Assembly: GCF_001633165.1 (NCBI RefSeq) | Contig: NZ_CP015418.1 | Coordinates: 434,001 to 498,000, forward strand | Direction: 5' to 3' | Length of the DNA stretch: 64,000 bases | Source of the DNA: Rhodovulum sulfidophilum DSM 1374 | GTDB lineage: Bacteria > Pseudomonadota > Alphaproteobacteria > Rhodobacterales > Rhodobacteraceae | Shown here: piece by piece, positions 20,060 through 29,053 of the stretch | Numbering within the stretch: position 1 is the first letter of the stretch | Layout: each line of letters begins with the position of its first letter | Translations under genes and position numbers: made by a program | Notes under the pieces: generated by a model | What the model saw: only the letters and a program-made list of their open reading frames with translations | What the model was told of the DNA's origin: nothing | The model's database searches: none

Positions 20060-20820
20060 CGGCAGTTGTAGAGCATATCCGGGGCAAGACCTTTCACCAG
20101 CGGCGCGGCCGGGTCGCGCACAAGCTGGCCCATACGGTCGATTACGTGCTGTTCGACGCCGAGGCGCAGGAGCTGAAGGCGCCGGGCTGGTTCGGACGGG
20201 TGCCCGGCAAGCCGATGGCGGTGCTCGACAGCGATCATGGCGGTCCCAAGGGCCAGGGCCGGGGCGCGGCCTGGGTGCGCGAGGTGCTGAAGGCGCGCGA
20301 TCTGTTCGCGATCCGCGGCAAGATCGAGCTGATGACCCTGCCGCGGGTGCTGGGCCATGAATTCAACCCGGTCAGCTTCTGGCTGTGTCACGATACCGAG
20401 GATCAGCTGCGCGCGGTGATCGCCGAGGTCAACAACACCTTCGGCGACCGGCATTGCTATCTGTGCTGTCATCCCGACCAGCGCCCGATCGAGCCCTCGG
20501 ACATCCTGACCGCGACCAAGATCCTGCATGTCTCGCCATTCCTGCCGATTGCCGGGGGCTACCGCTTCCGCTTCGACATCCGGCCCGACAAGGTGGGGAT
20601 CTGGATCGACTATTCCGCCGATGCCGAAGAGGGGCTTTACGCGACCCTGACCGGCCCGCGGCGGCCGCTCAGCCGCTGGTCGATGCTGAAAAGCGCGCTG
20701 CGCCGGCCGTTCGGGTCGCGCCGGGTGCTGGTGCTGATCCACTGGCATGCGCTTGTGCTGTTCCTGAAAGGGGCGAAATACCGGGCCCGGCCCGAACCGC
20801 CCGCCGAAGAGCTGAGCTGA
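20056..20820 (+). CDS. DUF1365 family protein
   Basis: A 254-aa soluble protein with DUF1365 features: KTFHQRRGRVAHKLAHTVDYV, the conserved GHEFNPVSFWLCHD, EVNNTFGDRHCYLC, and KILHVSPFLPIAGGYRFRFD. It is almost always paired with the amine-oxidase-like gene before it. Its ATG overlaps the upstream stop (ATGA). A role in modifying phospholipid acyl chains during singlet-oxygen stress is inferred from the R. sphaeroides counterpart. Confidence 0.88.
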   Translation: MTAVVEHIRGKTFHQRRGRVAHKLAHTVDYVLFDAEAQELKAPGWFGRVPGKPMAVLDSDHGGPKGQGRGAAWVREVLKARDLFAIRGKIELMTLPRVLGHEFNPVSFWLCHDTEDQLRAVIAEVNNTFGDRHCYLCCHPDQRPIEPSDILTATKILHVSPFLPIAGGYRFRFDIRPDKVGIWIDYSADAEEGLYATLTGPRRPLSRWSMLKSALRRPFGSRRVLVLIHWHALVLFLKGAKYRARPEPPAEELS

Positions 20821-22055
20821 TGCGGGCAGCACCGCTGTCGGGCTATGCGGTCTTTGCCGCGATGCTGACCGCGGCGGGGCTGCCGATCTATATCCACGCG
20901 CCGAAATTCTATGTCGACCAGTACGGGGTGAGCCTTGCCGCGCTGGGCAGCGTGCTGTTCGGGCTGAGGCTGCTCGACGTGGTGCAGGACCCGGCGCTGG
21001 GCTGGCTGTCGGAGCGTCTGCACCGCTGGCGGTCCCTTGCGGTGCTGGCGGCGGTGGCGCTGCTGGTGGCCTCGATGGCGGCGCTGTTCGCGGTCGTGCC
21101 GCCGGTCGCGCCGCTGCTGTGGTTCGCGCTCAGCCTGACCGGGCTGTTCACCGCCTTCAGCTTCCTCACCATCACCTTCTACGCCCAGGGCGTGTCTCGG
21201 GCCGGGCGGATGGGGCCGGGCGGGCATGTCCGGCTTGCGGCCTGGCGCGAGACCGGCGGGCTTCTGGGCGTCTCGGTCGCCGCGGTGGCGCCGACCGTGC
21301 TGATGACGGTCACGGCGGCACCCTTCGCCGCCTTTGCGCTGGGCTTCGGGGTGTTGGCGGCGGTGGCGGCGCTGGCGATGTGGCGCGACTGGTCCTTGCC
21401 CGCCGCGGCCGAAACAACGGGCTGGCGCGAGGTTCTGGCCGATGCGGTGGCACGGCGGCTTCTGCTTCTGGCGCTGATCAATGCCACGCCCGTCGCCGTG
21501 ACTTCGACGCTGTTCCTGTTCTTCGTCGAAAGCCGTCTCGGCCTGCCGGGATGGGAGGGGCCGCTGCTGGTGCTGTTCTTCCTGTCGGCGGCGGCCTCGG
21601 CACCCGGCTGGGGGCGGGCGGCACGACGGTTCGGCGAGAAGCCCGCGTTGCTGGCGGGCATGGGACTGTCGATCCTGGCCTTCGGCTTCGCGACCCTCCT
21701 GGGCACGGGCGACGGGCTGGCCTTCGCCGCGATCTGCGTCGCCTCGGGTGCGGCGCTCGGCGCCGACATGACCCTTCTGCCCGCGATCTTCGCCGGGCGC
21801 ATGGCGCGGATCGCGCCCAATGCCGGGCAGGCCTTCGGGCTGTGGTCCTTCGTGTCGAAATTCACCCTCGCCCTCGCGGCGGTGGCGGTGCTGCCGCTGC
21901 TGCAGGCGGCGGGGTTCGAGCCCGGGGAGACGGCCTCTCCGGAGCGGGCGCTGGTGCTGCTGAGCCTGCTTTACGCGGCCCTGCCCTGTGCCCTCAAACT
22001 CGTGGCGCTCGCGCTTCTGGCCGCGACGCCGCTCAACAGGGAGACGATCGGATGA
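20820..22055 (+). CDS. MFS transporter (GPH-like)
   Basis: A 411-aa membrane protein with about 12 predicted helices. The loop DPALGWLSERLHRWRSL after helix 2 and FYAQGVSRAGRM after helix 4 are typical of glycoside-pentoside-hexuronide-like carriers. TGATG fuses its start to the DUF1365 stop. The position is the same as the transporter gene in the R. sphaeroides rpoE locus. The substrate is not known, and a lipid or lipid-precursor role is only suggested by its neighbours. Confidence 0.85.
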   Translation: MRAAPLSGYAVFAAMLTAAGLPIYIHAPKFYVDQYGVSLAALGSVLFGLRLLDVVQDPALGWLSERLHRWRSLAVLAAVALLVASMAALFAVVPPVAPLLWFALSLTGLFTAFSFLTITFYAQGVSRAGRMGPGGHVRLAAWRETGGLLGVSVAAVAPTVLMTVTAAPFAAFALGFGVLAAVAALAMWRDWSLPAAAETTGWREVLADAVARRLLLLALINATPVAVTSTLFLFFVESRLGLPGWEGPLLVLFFLSAAASAPGWGRAARRFGEKPALLAGMGLSILAFGFATLLGTGDGLAFAAICVASGAALGADMTLLPAIFAGRMARIAPNAGQAFGLWSFVSKFTLALAAVAVLPLLQAAGFEPGETASPERALVLLSLLYAALPCALKLVALALLAATPLNRETIG

Positions 22056-22606
22056 TCGCATTCGTTCTCGGGCTGGCTCTGGCGCTGGCCCTGGTCGCGG
22101 CCAAGGTCCGCTATCTCGGATTTCCGGCGCAGAAGCCCGCCGATTACAGCGGCCAGGGCCCCGAATTCGACCTGCGGCGCCATCTGGACGGGCCGATCCT
22201 CTGCGAGGGCGTGGTCTACGGGCCGACCGGCCGGGTGGTATCGCGCTTCACCGGAGATTTCCTTGCCCAATGGGAGGGCAATTCGGGAACGATGACCGAG
22301 GAGTTCCGTTATGACAGCGGTGCTACCCAAAGTCGCAGATGGTCCTTCAAACTTGCAAACGACGGCTCGATTGCGGCCGATGCTCCGGATCTGGTTGGCT
22401 CCGGGCATGGAATGCAGCAGGGATCGGGGGTAAACCTCCGCTACCGCATCCGTCTGCCCGAGGATTCGGGCGGGCATGTGCTGGCGGTGACCGACTGGAT
22501 GTATCTGATGGAAAACGGGGCGATCATTAATCGCAGCCAGTTCCGCAAGTTCGGCTTCCTGGTTGCCGAACTGGTGGCGACGATGCGCCCGAAGGAGGCC
22601 GCGTGA
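22052..22606 (+). CDS. DUF3833 family protein
   Basis: A 184-aa protein with one N-terminal hydrophobic helix (MIAFVLGLALALALVAA) that could be a signal anchor, then a beta-rich domain: FDLRRHLDGPILCEGVVYGP, RVVSRFTGDFLAQWEG, LRYRIRLPED and VTDWMYLMENGAIINRSQFR. These match DUF3833, often found beside DUF1365 and SDR genes. ATGA overlap upstream and GTGA overlap downstream tie it into the operon. Function unknown; a lipocalin-like lipid-binding role is speculative. Confidence 0.85.
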   Translation: MIAFVLGLALALALVAAKVRYLGFPAQKPADYSGQGPEFDLRRHLDGPILCEGVVYGPTGRVVSRFTGDFLAQWEGNSGTMTEEFRYDSGATQSRRWSFKLANDGSIAADAPDLVGSGHGMQQGSGVNLRYRIRLPEDSGGHVLAVTDWMYLMENGAIINRSQFRKFGFLVAELVATMRPKEAA

Positions 22607-23346
22607 CGACGGACTGGATCGGAAAACGCTACTGGATCATCGGGGCGAGCGAGGGCATCGGCCGCGCTCTGGCAGAACGGCTGGGGGCGCTCGGGGTCAA
22701 TCTCGTGCTCAGCGCCCGCAGCGAGGACCGGCTGAAGGAACTGGCCGCATCGCTGCCCCGCAAGGCCGATGTGGTGCCGGTCGACGTGACCGACGCGGCC
22801 GCGGTCAAGGCGGCGGTCGAGGCGGTCGGAGAGATCGACGGCGTGATCTATGTCTCGGGCACCTACTGGCCGATGACGGCCGGGGACTGGAATGCCGAGC
22901 AGGTCGAGACCATGCTTGACGTCAACCTGATGGGCGCGGCCCGGGTGCTGGGCCATGTCGTGCCCTGGTTCGTGGCGCGCGACCGCGGCCATATCGTTCT
23001 GACCGGCAGCCTCGCGGGCTATCGCGGCCTGCCGGGGGCGATCGGCTACGGCGCTTCCAAGGCCGGGCTGATGTCGCTGGGCGAAAGCCTGCAGGTCGAT
23101 CTGCGCGGCACCGGGGTGAAGGTCCAGATCGCAAGCCCGGGCTTCGTCAAGACCCGGCTGACCGACAAGAACGACTTCAAGATGCCCTTCATCATGTCGC
23201 CCGAGGATGTCGCGCATGAATATGTCGAGCTGATGATGTCGGATGCGATGTCGCGCAGCTTCCCGACGCTTTTCTCCTGGATCATGCGCCTGTCCCAGCT
23301 TCTGCCCGACTGGCTTTATTTTCCGCTTTTCGGGCGCAAGAGCTGA
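22603..23346 (+). CDS. Short-chain dehydrogenase/reductase
   Basis: A 247-aa SDR starting at GTG 22603 inside the previous gene's stop. Cofactor motif GASEGIGRALAERLG and catalytic YGASKAG (YxxxK) with the preceding Ser in TGSLAGY are present, followed by SPGFVKTRLT. The C-terminus has a hydrophobic tail (FSWIMRLSQLLPDWLYFPLF), suggesting membrane association. It is last in the five-gene operon divergent from rpoE and presumably acts on a lipid intermediate. Confidence 0.9.
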   Translation: MTTDWIGKRYWIIGASEGIGRALAERLGALGVNLVLSARSEDRLKELAASLPRKADVVPVDVTDAAAVKAAVEAVGEIDGVIYVSGTYWPMTAGDWNAEQVETMLDVNLMGAARVLGHVVPWFVARDRGHIVLTGSLAGYRGLPGAIGYGASKAGLMSLGESLQVDLRGTGVKVQIASPGFVKTRLTDKNDFKMPFIMSPEDVAHEYVELMMSDAMSRSFPTLFSWIMRLSQLLPDWLYFPLFGRKS

Positions 23347-23415
23347 TACTTGCCCTTGCCTCTGCGACGGGTGCGGGCGACACTGAGCGCCCGTGCCGTA
23401 GGAGTAAGACGACCC

Positions 23416-23748
23416 ATGGAAGAGCTCTTGGAAATCAGCCCCAGCAAGGTGGTGCAGGTGATCTTTCAGGCCCGCGAGAAGCGTCTGGGCGAGGCCGAGC
23501 TGCGCGGCTTCATCGCGGCCATGAACGATGACGAGAAGGCCAGCCTGGTGGCGCTGACCTGGATCGGCCGCGAGACCTTCGAGGCGGACGAGCTTGAAGA
23601 GGCGATCACGACCGCCAAGGCCGAGGCGACCTCGCCGACCGAGGATTACCTCGTCAACATGCCGCTTTTCGCCGATTATCTCGAATCCGGGCTTGAAGCC
23701 ATCGGGATCAGCCCGGCCGATGTCGAAGAGGAATTCTTCGACCGCTGA
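23416..23748 (+). CDS. DUF3775-like small protein
   Basis: A 110-aa acidic helical protein, MEELLEISPSKVVQVIFQAR, then a GWIGR-like segment ALTWIGRETFEADELEEA and LADYLESG-like LFADYLESGLEAIGIS. The pattern fits DUF3775. ATG 23416 is preceded by GGAG eleven bases away. It is downstream of the RpoE-linked operon by about 70 bases and might be read through. Function unknown. Confidence 0.7.
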   Translation: MEELLEISPSKVVQVIFQAREKRLGEAELRGFIAAMNDDEKASLVALTWIGRETFEADELEEAITTAKAEATSPTEDYLVNMPLFADYLESGLEAIGISPADVEEEFFDR

Positions 23749-24119
23749 AGGCGTGATGCGGCCGGTCGGGATCTGCCCGGGCCGCATGCAGCCTTCCGGC
23801 CGCAGCTTTTGCATATGTCGCCGCAGCGTATAGAATAATTTCCTACGCAGCCTGACCTTGCGCAATTATATAACCTTTCCCTTGACCGGCCTTTGGGCAT
23901 GCGCAACTCTGCGTTGACGCTTCGGTGTGGAGGAGGCCCCGAGGGGCCCGTTATCCGAAGCGCGATGAGGAAACCTGGCGCATGAAACGCCGCCGAGGCG
24001 GCCGGAATATCCGGCCCGGTCGGTGAGGTCCGGTCGATCCGGGCCCGCCGATCCGGAGTCAGTCCGATCCGCGATCAACGCGGACATGACCGGCCGCCGA
24101 CGCAGGGGGAGGACGGATC
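23749..24119 (+). other. Intergenic region upstream of the CoA-ligase/ABC importer operon
   Basis: About 370 bases without a convincing gene. It contains an AT-rich patch (about 23826-23880, including ATTATATAACC) in an otherwise GC-rich setting, a plausible promoter region for the following operon, though no clear -35/-10 pair can be assigned. A short GGCCCC/GGGGCC inverted repeat lies at 23935-23948. Confidence 0.4.
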
Positions 24120-26285
24120 TTGGCAACACGCGGCGTGTCGGCGGACGGCTTATGTTCCATTCCGGCGCTGCTGGCCCGCAACGTCGCCCTTTACGGCGAC
24201 CGTCCCGCCTATCGCGAGAAGGAATTCGGCATCTGGCAGGCCTGGACCTGGGCCGAGGCGTCGGATGAGATCCGGGCGATGGCGCTGGGCTTTCTGGCGC
24301 TGGGGATGGCGCCGGGCGACCATGTCGCCGTGATCGGCCGCAACCGGCCCGCGCATTACTGGGCGATGGTGGCCGCGCAGATGTGCGGCGCGGTGCCGGT
24401 GCCGCTGTATCAGGACGCGGTGGCCGAAGAGATGGCCTATGTGCTGGACCATTGCGGCGCCCGTTTCGTCGTCTGTGGCGATCAGGAACAGGTCGACAAG
24501 GTCATCGAGATCCGCGACCGCGCGCCAGGCGTCGAGCATGTCCTCTACAACGACAAGCGGGGCATGCGGAAATACGACCACACCCGTCTGAACTGGCTGC
24601 ACGATATCGGCGAGGAGGGCCGCGCGGCGCATCGTCGGCTGGAACCCGAGCTTGACGCGCGCATCGCCGGGCAGACTTGGGACACGACCTGCGTCATGCT
24701 TTACACCTCGGGCACCACCGGCAAGCCCAAGGGCGTGGTGCTGTCGAACCGCAACATCATCGAGACCGCGAAGGCCTCGGTCGCCTTCGACCATCTGGGC
24801 CAGGACGAGGAGGTTCTGGCCTATCTTCCGATGGCCTGGGTCGGCGATTTCATCTTCTCCATCGGTCAGGCCATGGTCGCGGGTTTCTGCGTCAACTGCC
24901 CCGAAAGCCCCGACACGATGATGACCGATCTGCGCGAGATCGGGCCCACCTATTTCTTCGCGCCGCCCCGGATCTTCGAGACCATGCTGACCAGCGTGAT
25001 GATCCGGATGGAGGATGCGGGCGATCTGAAACACGCGCTGTTCAGGCATTTCATGGAGTTCGCCAAGGGCACCGGCGAACGCTTCGGGATGCCGCGCTAT
25101 CGCCGCAGGCAGTCGCGCCCGACGCTGCGGCGCCGTCTGCGCTGGATCTACCGCTATGCGATGGGGATCGGCTTCGCGGTCGAGACGCTGGCCGAGAATG
25201 CGGTGCGGGGCTTCTTCGTGCGGCTCCGCCATCCGCTGGAGGCCCGCAAGTATTTCCGGGCGCGGGGGCCGCTTCTGAACCTCTATCCCAGACCCCTGCG
25301 GGATTATTTCGAGTATCGCACCGGCGAGGTCCTGATCTACGGGCCGCTCAAGAACACGCTGGGCCTGTCGCGCATCCGTGTGGCCTATACCGCGGGCGAG
25401 GCCATCGGCCCCGAGATCTTCGAGTTCTACCGCTCGCTCGGGATCAACCTGAAACAGCTTTACGGCCAGACCGAGGCGAGCGTCTTCATCACCCAGCAGC
25501 CCGACGGGCAGGTCCGGTCGGACACGGTGGGCGTGCCGAGCCCGGGCGTCGAGGTGAAGATCGGCGAAAGCGGCGAGGTCTATTACAGAAGCCCCGGCAC
25601 CTTCGTCGAATATTACAGGAACCCCGACAGCACCGCCTCGACCAAGGATCCCGAGGGTTGGGTCGCGACCGGCGATGCCGGCTTCTTCGAAGAGGCCAGC
25701 GGGCATCTCAGGATCATCGACCGCGCGAAGGATGTGGGAAGGATGGCCGATGGTGCGCTGTTCGCGCCGAAATATGTCGAGAACAAGCTGAAATTCTTCC
25801 CCGATATCCTCGAGGCGGTGGTGTTCGGCGCCGGGCGCAAGATCTGTACCGCCTTCATCAATATCGACCTCACCGCGGTCGGCAACTGGGCCGAGCGCAA
25901 CAACATCGCCTATGCCTCCTATCAGGAGCTGGCGGGGCATCCGCGCGTGCTGGAAACCATCAAGTCGCATGTCGAGGAGGTCAACCGCTCGCTGGCGGGG
26001 GACGAGATGCTGTCGGGCTGCCAGGTCCGCCGGTTTCTGGTGCTGCACAAGGAGCTTGATGCCGATGATGGCGAGCTGACCCGGACCCGCAAGGTCCGCC
26101 GCCGCATCATCGAGGAGAAATACGCCGATCTGGTGGCCGCGCTCTATGACGGCTCGGCCGAGCAATATACCGAAACCGAGGTGACCTACGAGGACGGGCG
26201 CAAGGGGCGCATCCGGGCCACCCTCAAGATCCGGGACGCGCGCAGCTTCCCGGTGCACTCCCATGACAAGGTGGCCGCCGAATGA
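24120..26285 (+). CDS. AMP-forming long-chain acyl-CoA synthetase family
   Basis: A 721-aa adenylate-forming ligase activating a carboxylate to its CoA thioester. AMP-binding signature LYTSGTTGKPKGVVLS near residue 196, LYGQTEASVFITQQ, and GWVATGDAGFFEE with DRAKDVGRMADG are all present. A long insertion (about 310-400) with basic and hydrophobic patches suggests membrane association, as in long-chain enzymes. Start is TTG 24120, with GGGGGAGGA seven bases upstream and no better in-frame ATG. It overlaps the next gene (ATGA) and heads a liv-type importer operon. Confidence 0.9.
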   Translation: MATRGVSADGLCSIPALLARNVALYGDRPAYREKEFGIWQAWTWAEASDEIRAMALGFLALGMAPGDHVAVIGRNRPAHYWAMVAAQMCGAVPVPLYQDAVAEEMAYVLDHCGARFVVCGDQEQVDKVIEIRDRAPGVEHVLYNDKRGMRKYDHTRLNWLHDIGEEGRAAHRRLEPELDARIAGQTWDTTCVMLYTSGTTGKPKGVVLSNRNIIETAKASVAFDHLGQDEEVLAYLPMAWVGDFIFSIGQAMVAGFCVNCPESPDTMMTDLREIGPTYFFAPPRIFETMLTSVMIRMEDAGDLKHALFRHFMEFAKGTGERFGMPRYRRRQSRPTLRRRLRWIYRYAMGIGFAVETLAENAVRGFFVRLRHPLEARKYFRARGPLLNLYPRPLRDYFEYRTGEVLIYGPLKNTLGLSRIRVAYTAGEAIGPEIFEFYRSLGINLKQLYGQTEASVFITQQPDGQVRSDTVGVPSPGVEVKIGESGEVYYRSPGTFVEYYRNPDSTASTKDPEGWVATGDAGFFEEASGHLRIIDRAKDVGRMADGALFAPKYVENKLKFFPDILEAVVFGAGRKICTAFINIDLTAVGNWAERNNIAYASYQELAGHPRVLETIKSHVEEVNRSLAGDEMLSGCQVRRFLVLHKELDADDGELTRTRKVRRRIIEEKYADLVAALYDGSAEQYTETEVTYEDGRKGRIRATLKIRDARSFPVHSHDKVAAE

Positions 26286-26635
26286 CCGAGAACCGACCCA
26301 CGATCCCGATGCCCTCGCTCGACTGGCAGATCCCGTTCGGACGGGCCCAGAAGGATGTGCTCTGGGCCAGCTTCGCCCTGCTGACGGCGATGGTGGCGCT
26401 CGGGGCCGGGTTCTGGGCGCTGGCCGCGGTCTTCTCGCTGGCGCTGGCGGTCTTCGCCCAGATCCGGGTGCCGCAGGAACCGCCGACGCCCGAAGGCGGC
26501 CGCCTCGCGCCGCTGTCGCATGCACTGCGCTACGGGCTGGCCAATCTCGTGACCATGGTCTTCGTCTATGGCGCCGCGACCGTGCTGGGCTCGGGGCTGC
26601 GCATGGCCATGACGAAACTTCTGGCCGTGGTATGA
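26282..26635 (+). CDS. Small membrane protein of unknown function (liv-like operon)
   Basis: A 117-aa protein with two or three hydrophobic stretches (FALLTAMVALGAGFWALAAV, FSLALAVFAQI, LVTMVFVYGAATVLGSG) and a cytoplasmic-looking basic/proline loop. ATGA overlaps join it to both neighbours, so its translation is coupled to the ligase and the importer ATPase. I do not recognise the family. The tight overlap implies it is a working operon member. Confidence 0.7.
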   Translation: MTENRPTIPMPSLDWQIPFGRAQKDVLWASFALLTAMVALGAGFWALAAVFSLALAVFAQIRVPQEPPTPEGGRLAPLSHALRYGLANLVTMVFVYGAATVLGSGLRMAMTKLLAVV

Positions 26636-27465
26636 ACCGGATGGCGCCCCCGCAACCGGACGAGGGTCTGCCGACCGAGGATGGCCGCGCCATCGGCCCG
26701 GTGCTGATGGAGCTGAGGAACATCACGCTGCGTTTCGGCGGGGTGGTCGCGATCAAGGATATCTCCTTCGACATCCGCGAGGGCGAGATCCGCGCCATCA
26801 TCGGCCCGAACGGCGCGGGCAAATCCTCGATGCTGAACGTGATTTCGGGGTTCTACCGGCCTTCGGAAGGCGAGGTCTGGTTCGAGGGCGCGCGGCGTCC
26901 GCAGATGCGCCCCTACAAGGTCGCGCGGCAGGGCATCGCCCGGACCTTCCAGAACATCGCGCTGTTTTCCGGCATGTCGACGCTCGACAACATCATGACC
27001 GGGCGGATCACCCGGATGAAATCCTCGCTTCTGTCCCAGGCTTTGTGGTGGGGACCGGCCGAGCGCGAGGAAAGCGAGCACCGCGCCGCGGTCGAGAAGA
27101 TCATCGACTTTCTCGAGATCCAGCATATCCGCAAGACCCCGGTGGGCCGTCTGCCCTATGGCTTGCAGAAGCGGGTGGAGCTGGGCCGGGCGCTGGCGGC
27201 CGAGCCCCGGCTTCTGCTGCTGGACGAGCCGATGGCCGGGATGAATGTCGAGGAGAAGGAGGACATGTCCCGCTTCATCCTCGATGTGAATGACGAATTC
27301 GGCACCACCATCGTCCTGATCGAGCATGACATGGGCGTGGTCATGGACCTTTCCGACCGGGTGGTGGTGATGGATTACGGCCGCAAGATCGGCGACGGCC
27401 CGCCCGAGGAGGTGCGCGCCAGCAAGGACGTGATCGACGCCTATCTGGGGGTGGCCCATGACTGA
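26632..27465 (+). CDS. LivG-type ABC transporter ATP-binding protein
   Basis: A 277-aa ATPase of the hydrophobic amino acid transporter (HAAT) family. Walker A GPNGAGKSS, signature region LPYGLQKRVELGRAL (degenerate LSGGQ, normal for LivG), Walker B LLLLDEPMAGMN and the switch His in VLIEHDMGVVM are present. The C-terminus VIDAYLGVAHD is LivG-like. An N-terminal extension of about 25 residues precedes the nucleotide-binding fold. It overlaps livH-like 27458 by eight bases. Confidence 0.92.
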   Translation: MNRMAPPQPDEGLPTEDGRAIGPVLMELRNITLRFGGVVAIKDISFDIREGEIRAIIGPNGAGKSSMLNVISGFYRPSEGEVWFEGARRPQMRPYKVARQGIARTFQNIALFSGMSTLDNIMTGRITRMKSSLLSQALWWGPAEREESEHRAAVEKIIDFLEIQHIRKTPVGRLPYGLQKRVELGRALAAEPRLLLLDEPMAGMNVEEKEDMSRFILDVNDEFGTTIVLIEHDMGVVMDLSDRVVVMDYGRKIGDGPPEEVRASKDVIDAYLGVAHD

Positions 27466-28450
27466 TCTGCTTTACGCCGTCGAGGTGATGATCAACGGGC
27501 TGATGGCGGGCGTGCTTTATGCGCTGGTGGCGCTGGGCTTCGTGCTGATCTTCAAGGCCTCGGGCATCTTCAACTATGCGCAAGGCGTGCTGGCGCTGTT
27601 CGCGGCGCTGACGCTGGTCGGGCTGCAGGAGGGACAGGTGCCCTTCGCCCATCTGATCAACGCGGCGCTCGGCACCGATCTGCACCATTTCGGCTGGCAG
27701 CTTCCGGCGGTGGTGGCGATCGTGCTGACGGTGGGGGTGATGGTGCTGCTGGCCATCGCCATCGAGCGGCTGATCCTCAAGCATCTGGTCAATCAGGCAC
27801 CGATCATCCTGTTCATGGCGACCATCGGGCTGGCCTATTTCCTCGAAGGGTTCGGCGACATCATGTGGGGCGCCGACATCAAGACGCTGGACGTGGGGTT
27901 GCCGCAGGGGGGCAGCGCCTGGCTTGAACAGGCCACCGCGGGCTGGGGTGGCGAGGGATTCTACGGCTTCTTCATCGACAGGCTCGATATCGTGGCGACG
28001 CTGGTCGCGGCGGTTCTGGTGATCTCGCTGACCCTGTTCTCGCAGTTTTCCAAGCAGGGCCGGGCGCTGCGCGCCGTTGCCGACGACCATCAGGCGGCGC
28101 TGTCGGTCGGCATCTCGCTGCGCTTCATCTGGGTGCTGGTCTGGTCGATCGCGGGCATCGTCGCGCTGGTCGCGGGCATCATGTGGGGCGCCAAGTCTGG
28201 GGTGCAGTTCAGCCTGTCGCTGATCGCGCTGAAGGCGCTGCCGGTCCTGATGCTGGGCGGCTTCACCTCGATCCCTGGCGCCATCGTCGGCGGGCTCATC
28301 ATCGGGGTCGGCGAGAAGCTGTTCGAATTCACGGTCGGCCCGATGATCGGCGGCGCCACCGAGAACTGGTTCGCCTATGTCCTTGCGCTGGTGTTTCTGG
28401 TGTTCCGGCCGCAGGGGCTTTTCGGAGAGAGGATCATCGAAAGGGTCTGA
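27458..28450 (+). CDS. LivH-type ABC transporter permease
   Basis: A 330-aa integral membrane permease with eight or more predicted helices. LivH features include NGLMAGVLYALVALGFVLIF, ASGIFNYAQGVLALFAA and the EAA-like LRAVADDHQAALSVGI, followed by MLGGFTSIPGAIVGGLIIG. It pairs with the LivM-type permease at 29054. It is about 30 residues longer than E. coli LivH, with an extra periplasmic segment at about 60-80. Confidence 0.92.
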   Translation: MTDLLYAVEVMINGLMAGVLYALVALGFVLIFKASGIFNYAQGVLALFAALTLVGLQEGQVPFAHLINAALGTDLHHFGWQLPAVVAIVLTVGVMVLLAIAIERLILKHLVNQAPIILFMATIGLAYFLEGFGDIMWGADIKTLDVGLPQGGSAWLEQATAGWGGEGFYGFFIDRLDIVATLVAAVLVISLTLFSQFSKQGRALRAVADDHQAALSVGISLRFIWVLVWSIAGIVALVAGIMWGAKSGVQFSLSLIALKALPVLMLGGFTSIPGAIVGGLIIGVGEKLFEFTVGPMIGGATENWFAYVLALVFLVFRPQGLFGERIIERV

Positions 28451-28451
28451 C

Positions 28452-28685
28452 ATGCAAAAGCTCTTTGCCATTACCTGTGTGATCGGTTGGGGGGTCTTCT
28501 ATGTGTTCGCCTATCTTGCTCTGGCCTCGGTCAACGATGCCCAATGGATGTCGGTGGCCTACGGGCTTCTGGCCTTCGCGGGCTTCGTCGCGGGGATGCT
28601 GTCCTGGGTGCGGCTGGTGCGCGGCAAGCGCCCGGTGATCCGGACCGTGCCGAAGGGTGCTGCCCGGGTCCGGAGACCGCTGTGA
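28452..28685 (+). CDS. Small two-helix membrane protein (liv-like operon)
   Basis: A 77-aa protein with two hydrophobic helices (LFAITCVIGWGVFYVFAYLA and VAYGLLAFAGFVAGMLSWV) and a basic C-terminal tail. It starts one base after the LivH stop and its stop overlaps the next GTG. No family is recognised. Tight packing inside the importer genes argues that it is translated. Confidence 0.65.
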   Translation: MQKLFAITCVIGWGVFYVFAYLALASVNDAQWMSVAYGLLAFAGFVAGMLSWVRLVRGKRPVIRTVPKGAARVRRPL

Positions 28686-29053
28686 GCCACCGCACCCGGA
28701 TCGGCGGGCTCTGCATCGATTGCCGGACCGAGGATTCGGGTCCGGCCCTGGCCTTCCGGTCGGCGGCGTCGGGGCGCGAGGGCGCCCTTGTTGAAGACGC
28801 CCGTTCTGGCTGGCCGAGCGGCCCGCCCGCCGCGCCGCAGGTGATCCTGCAGGCGGTCGGCCACGACCCCCGCATGCATCTCGATATCGAGACCGACGAT
28901 ATCGAGGCCGAATGCGCCCGGCTGACCGGCCTCGGCGCGGTCGAGGTCACGCGGGTCAGGGACCGGGTGGTGAGGCAGGCGCCCAGCGGGCACCGCTTCT
29001 GTCCGGTCCTGCCCGAAGGGAATTTTCCCAAAGATGCCATGGAGGTCGACTGA
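28682..29053 (+). CDS. VOC / glyoxalase-like domain protein
   Basis: A 123-aa single-domain protein starting at GTG 28682 inside the upstream stop. The pattern ALAFRSAASGREG, then MHLDIETDDIEAECARLTGL, then GHRFCPVLPEGNFPKDA fits the glyoxalase-like VOC fold (Glyoxalase_6 type). Metal ligands cannot be fixed by eye. It lies between the two permease genes, which is unusual for a soluble enzyme; it may act on the imported compound or bind it. Confidence 0.7.
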   Translation: MSHRTRIGGLCIDCRTEDSGPALAFRSAASGREGALVEDARSGWPSGPPAAPQVILQAVGHDPRMHLDIETDDIEAECARLTGLGAVEVTRVRDRVVRQAPSGHRFCPVLPEGNFPKDAMEVD

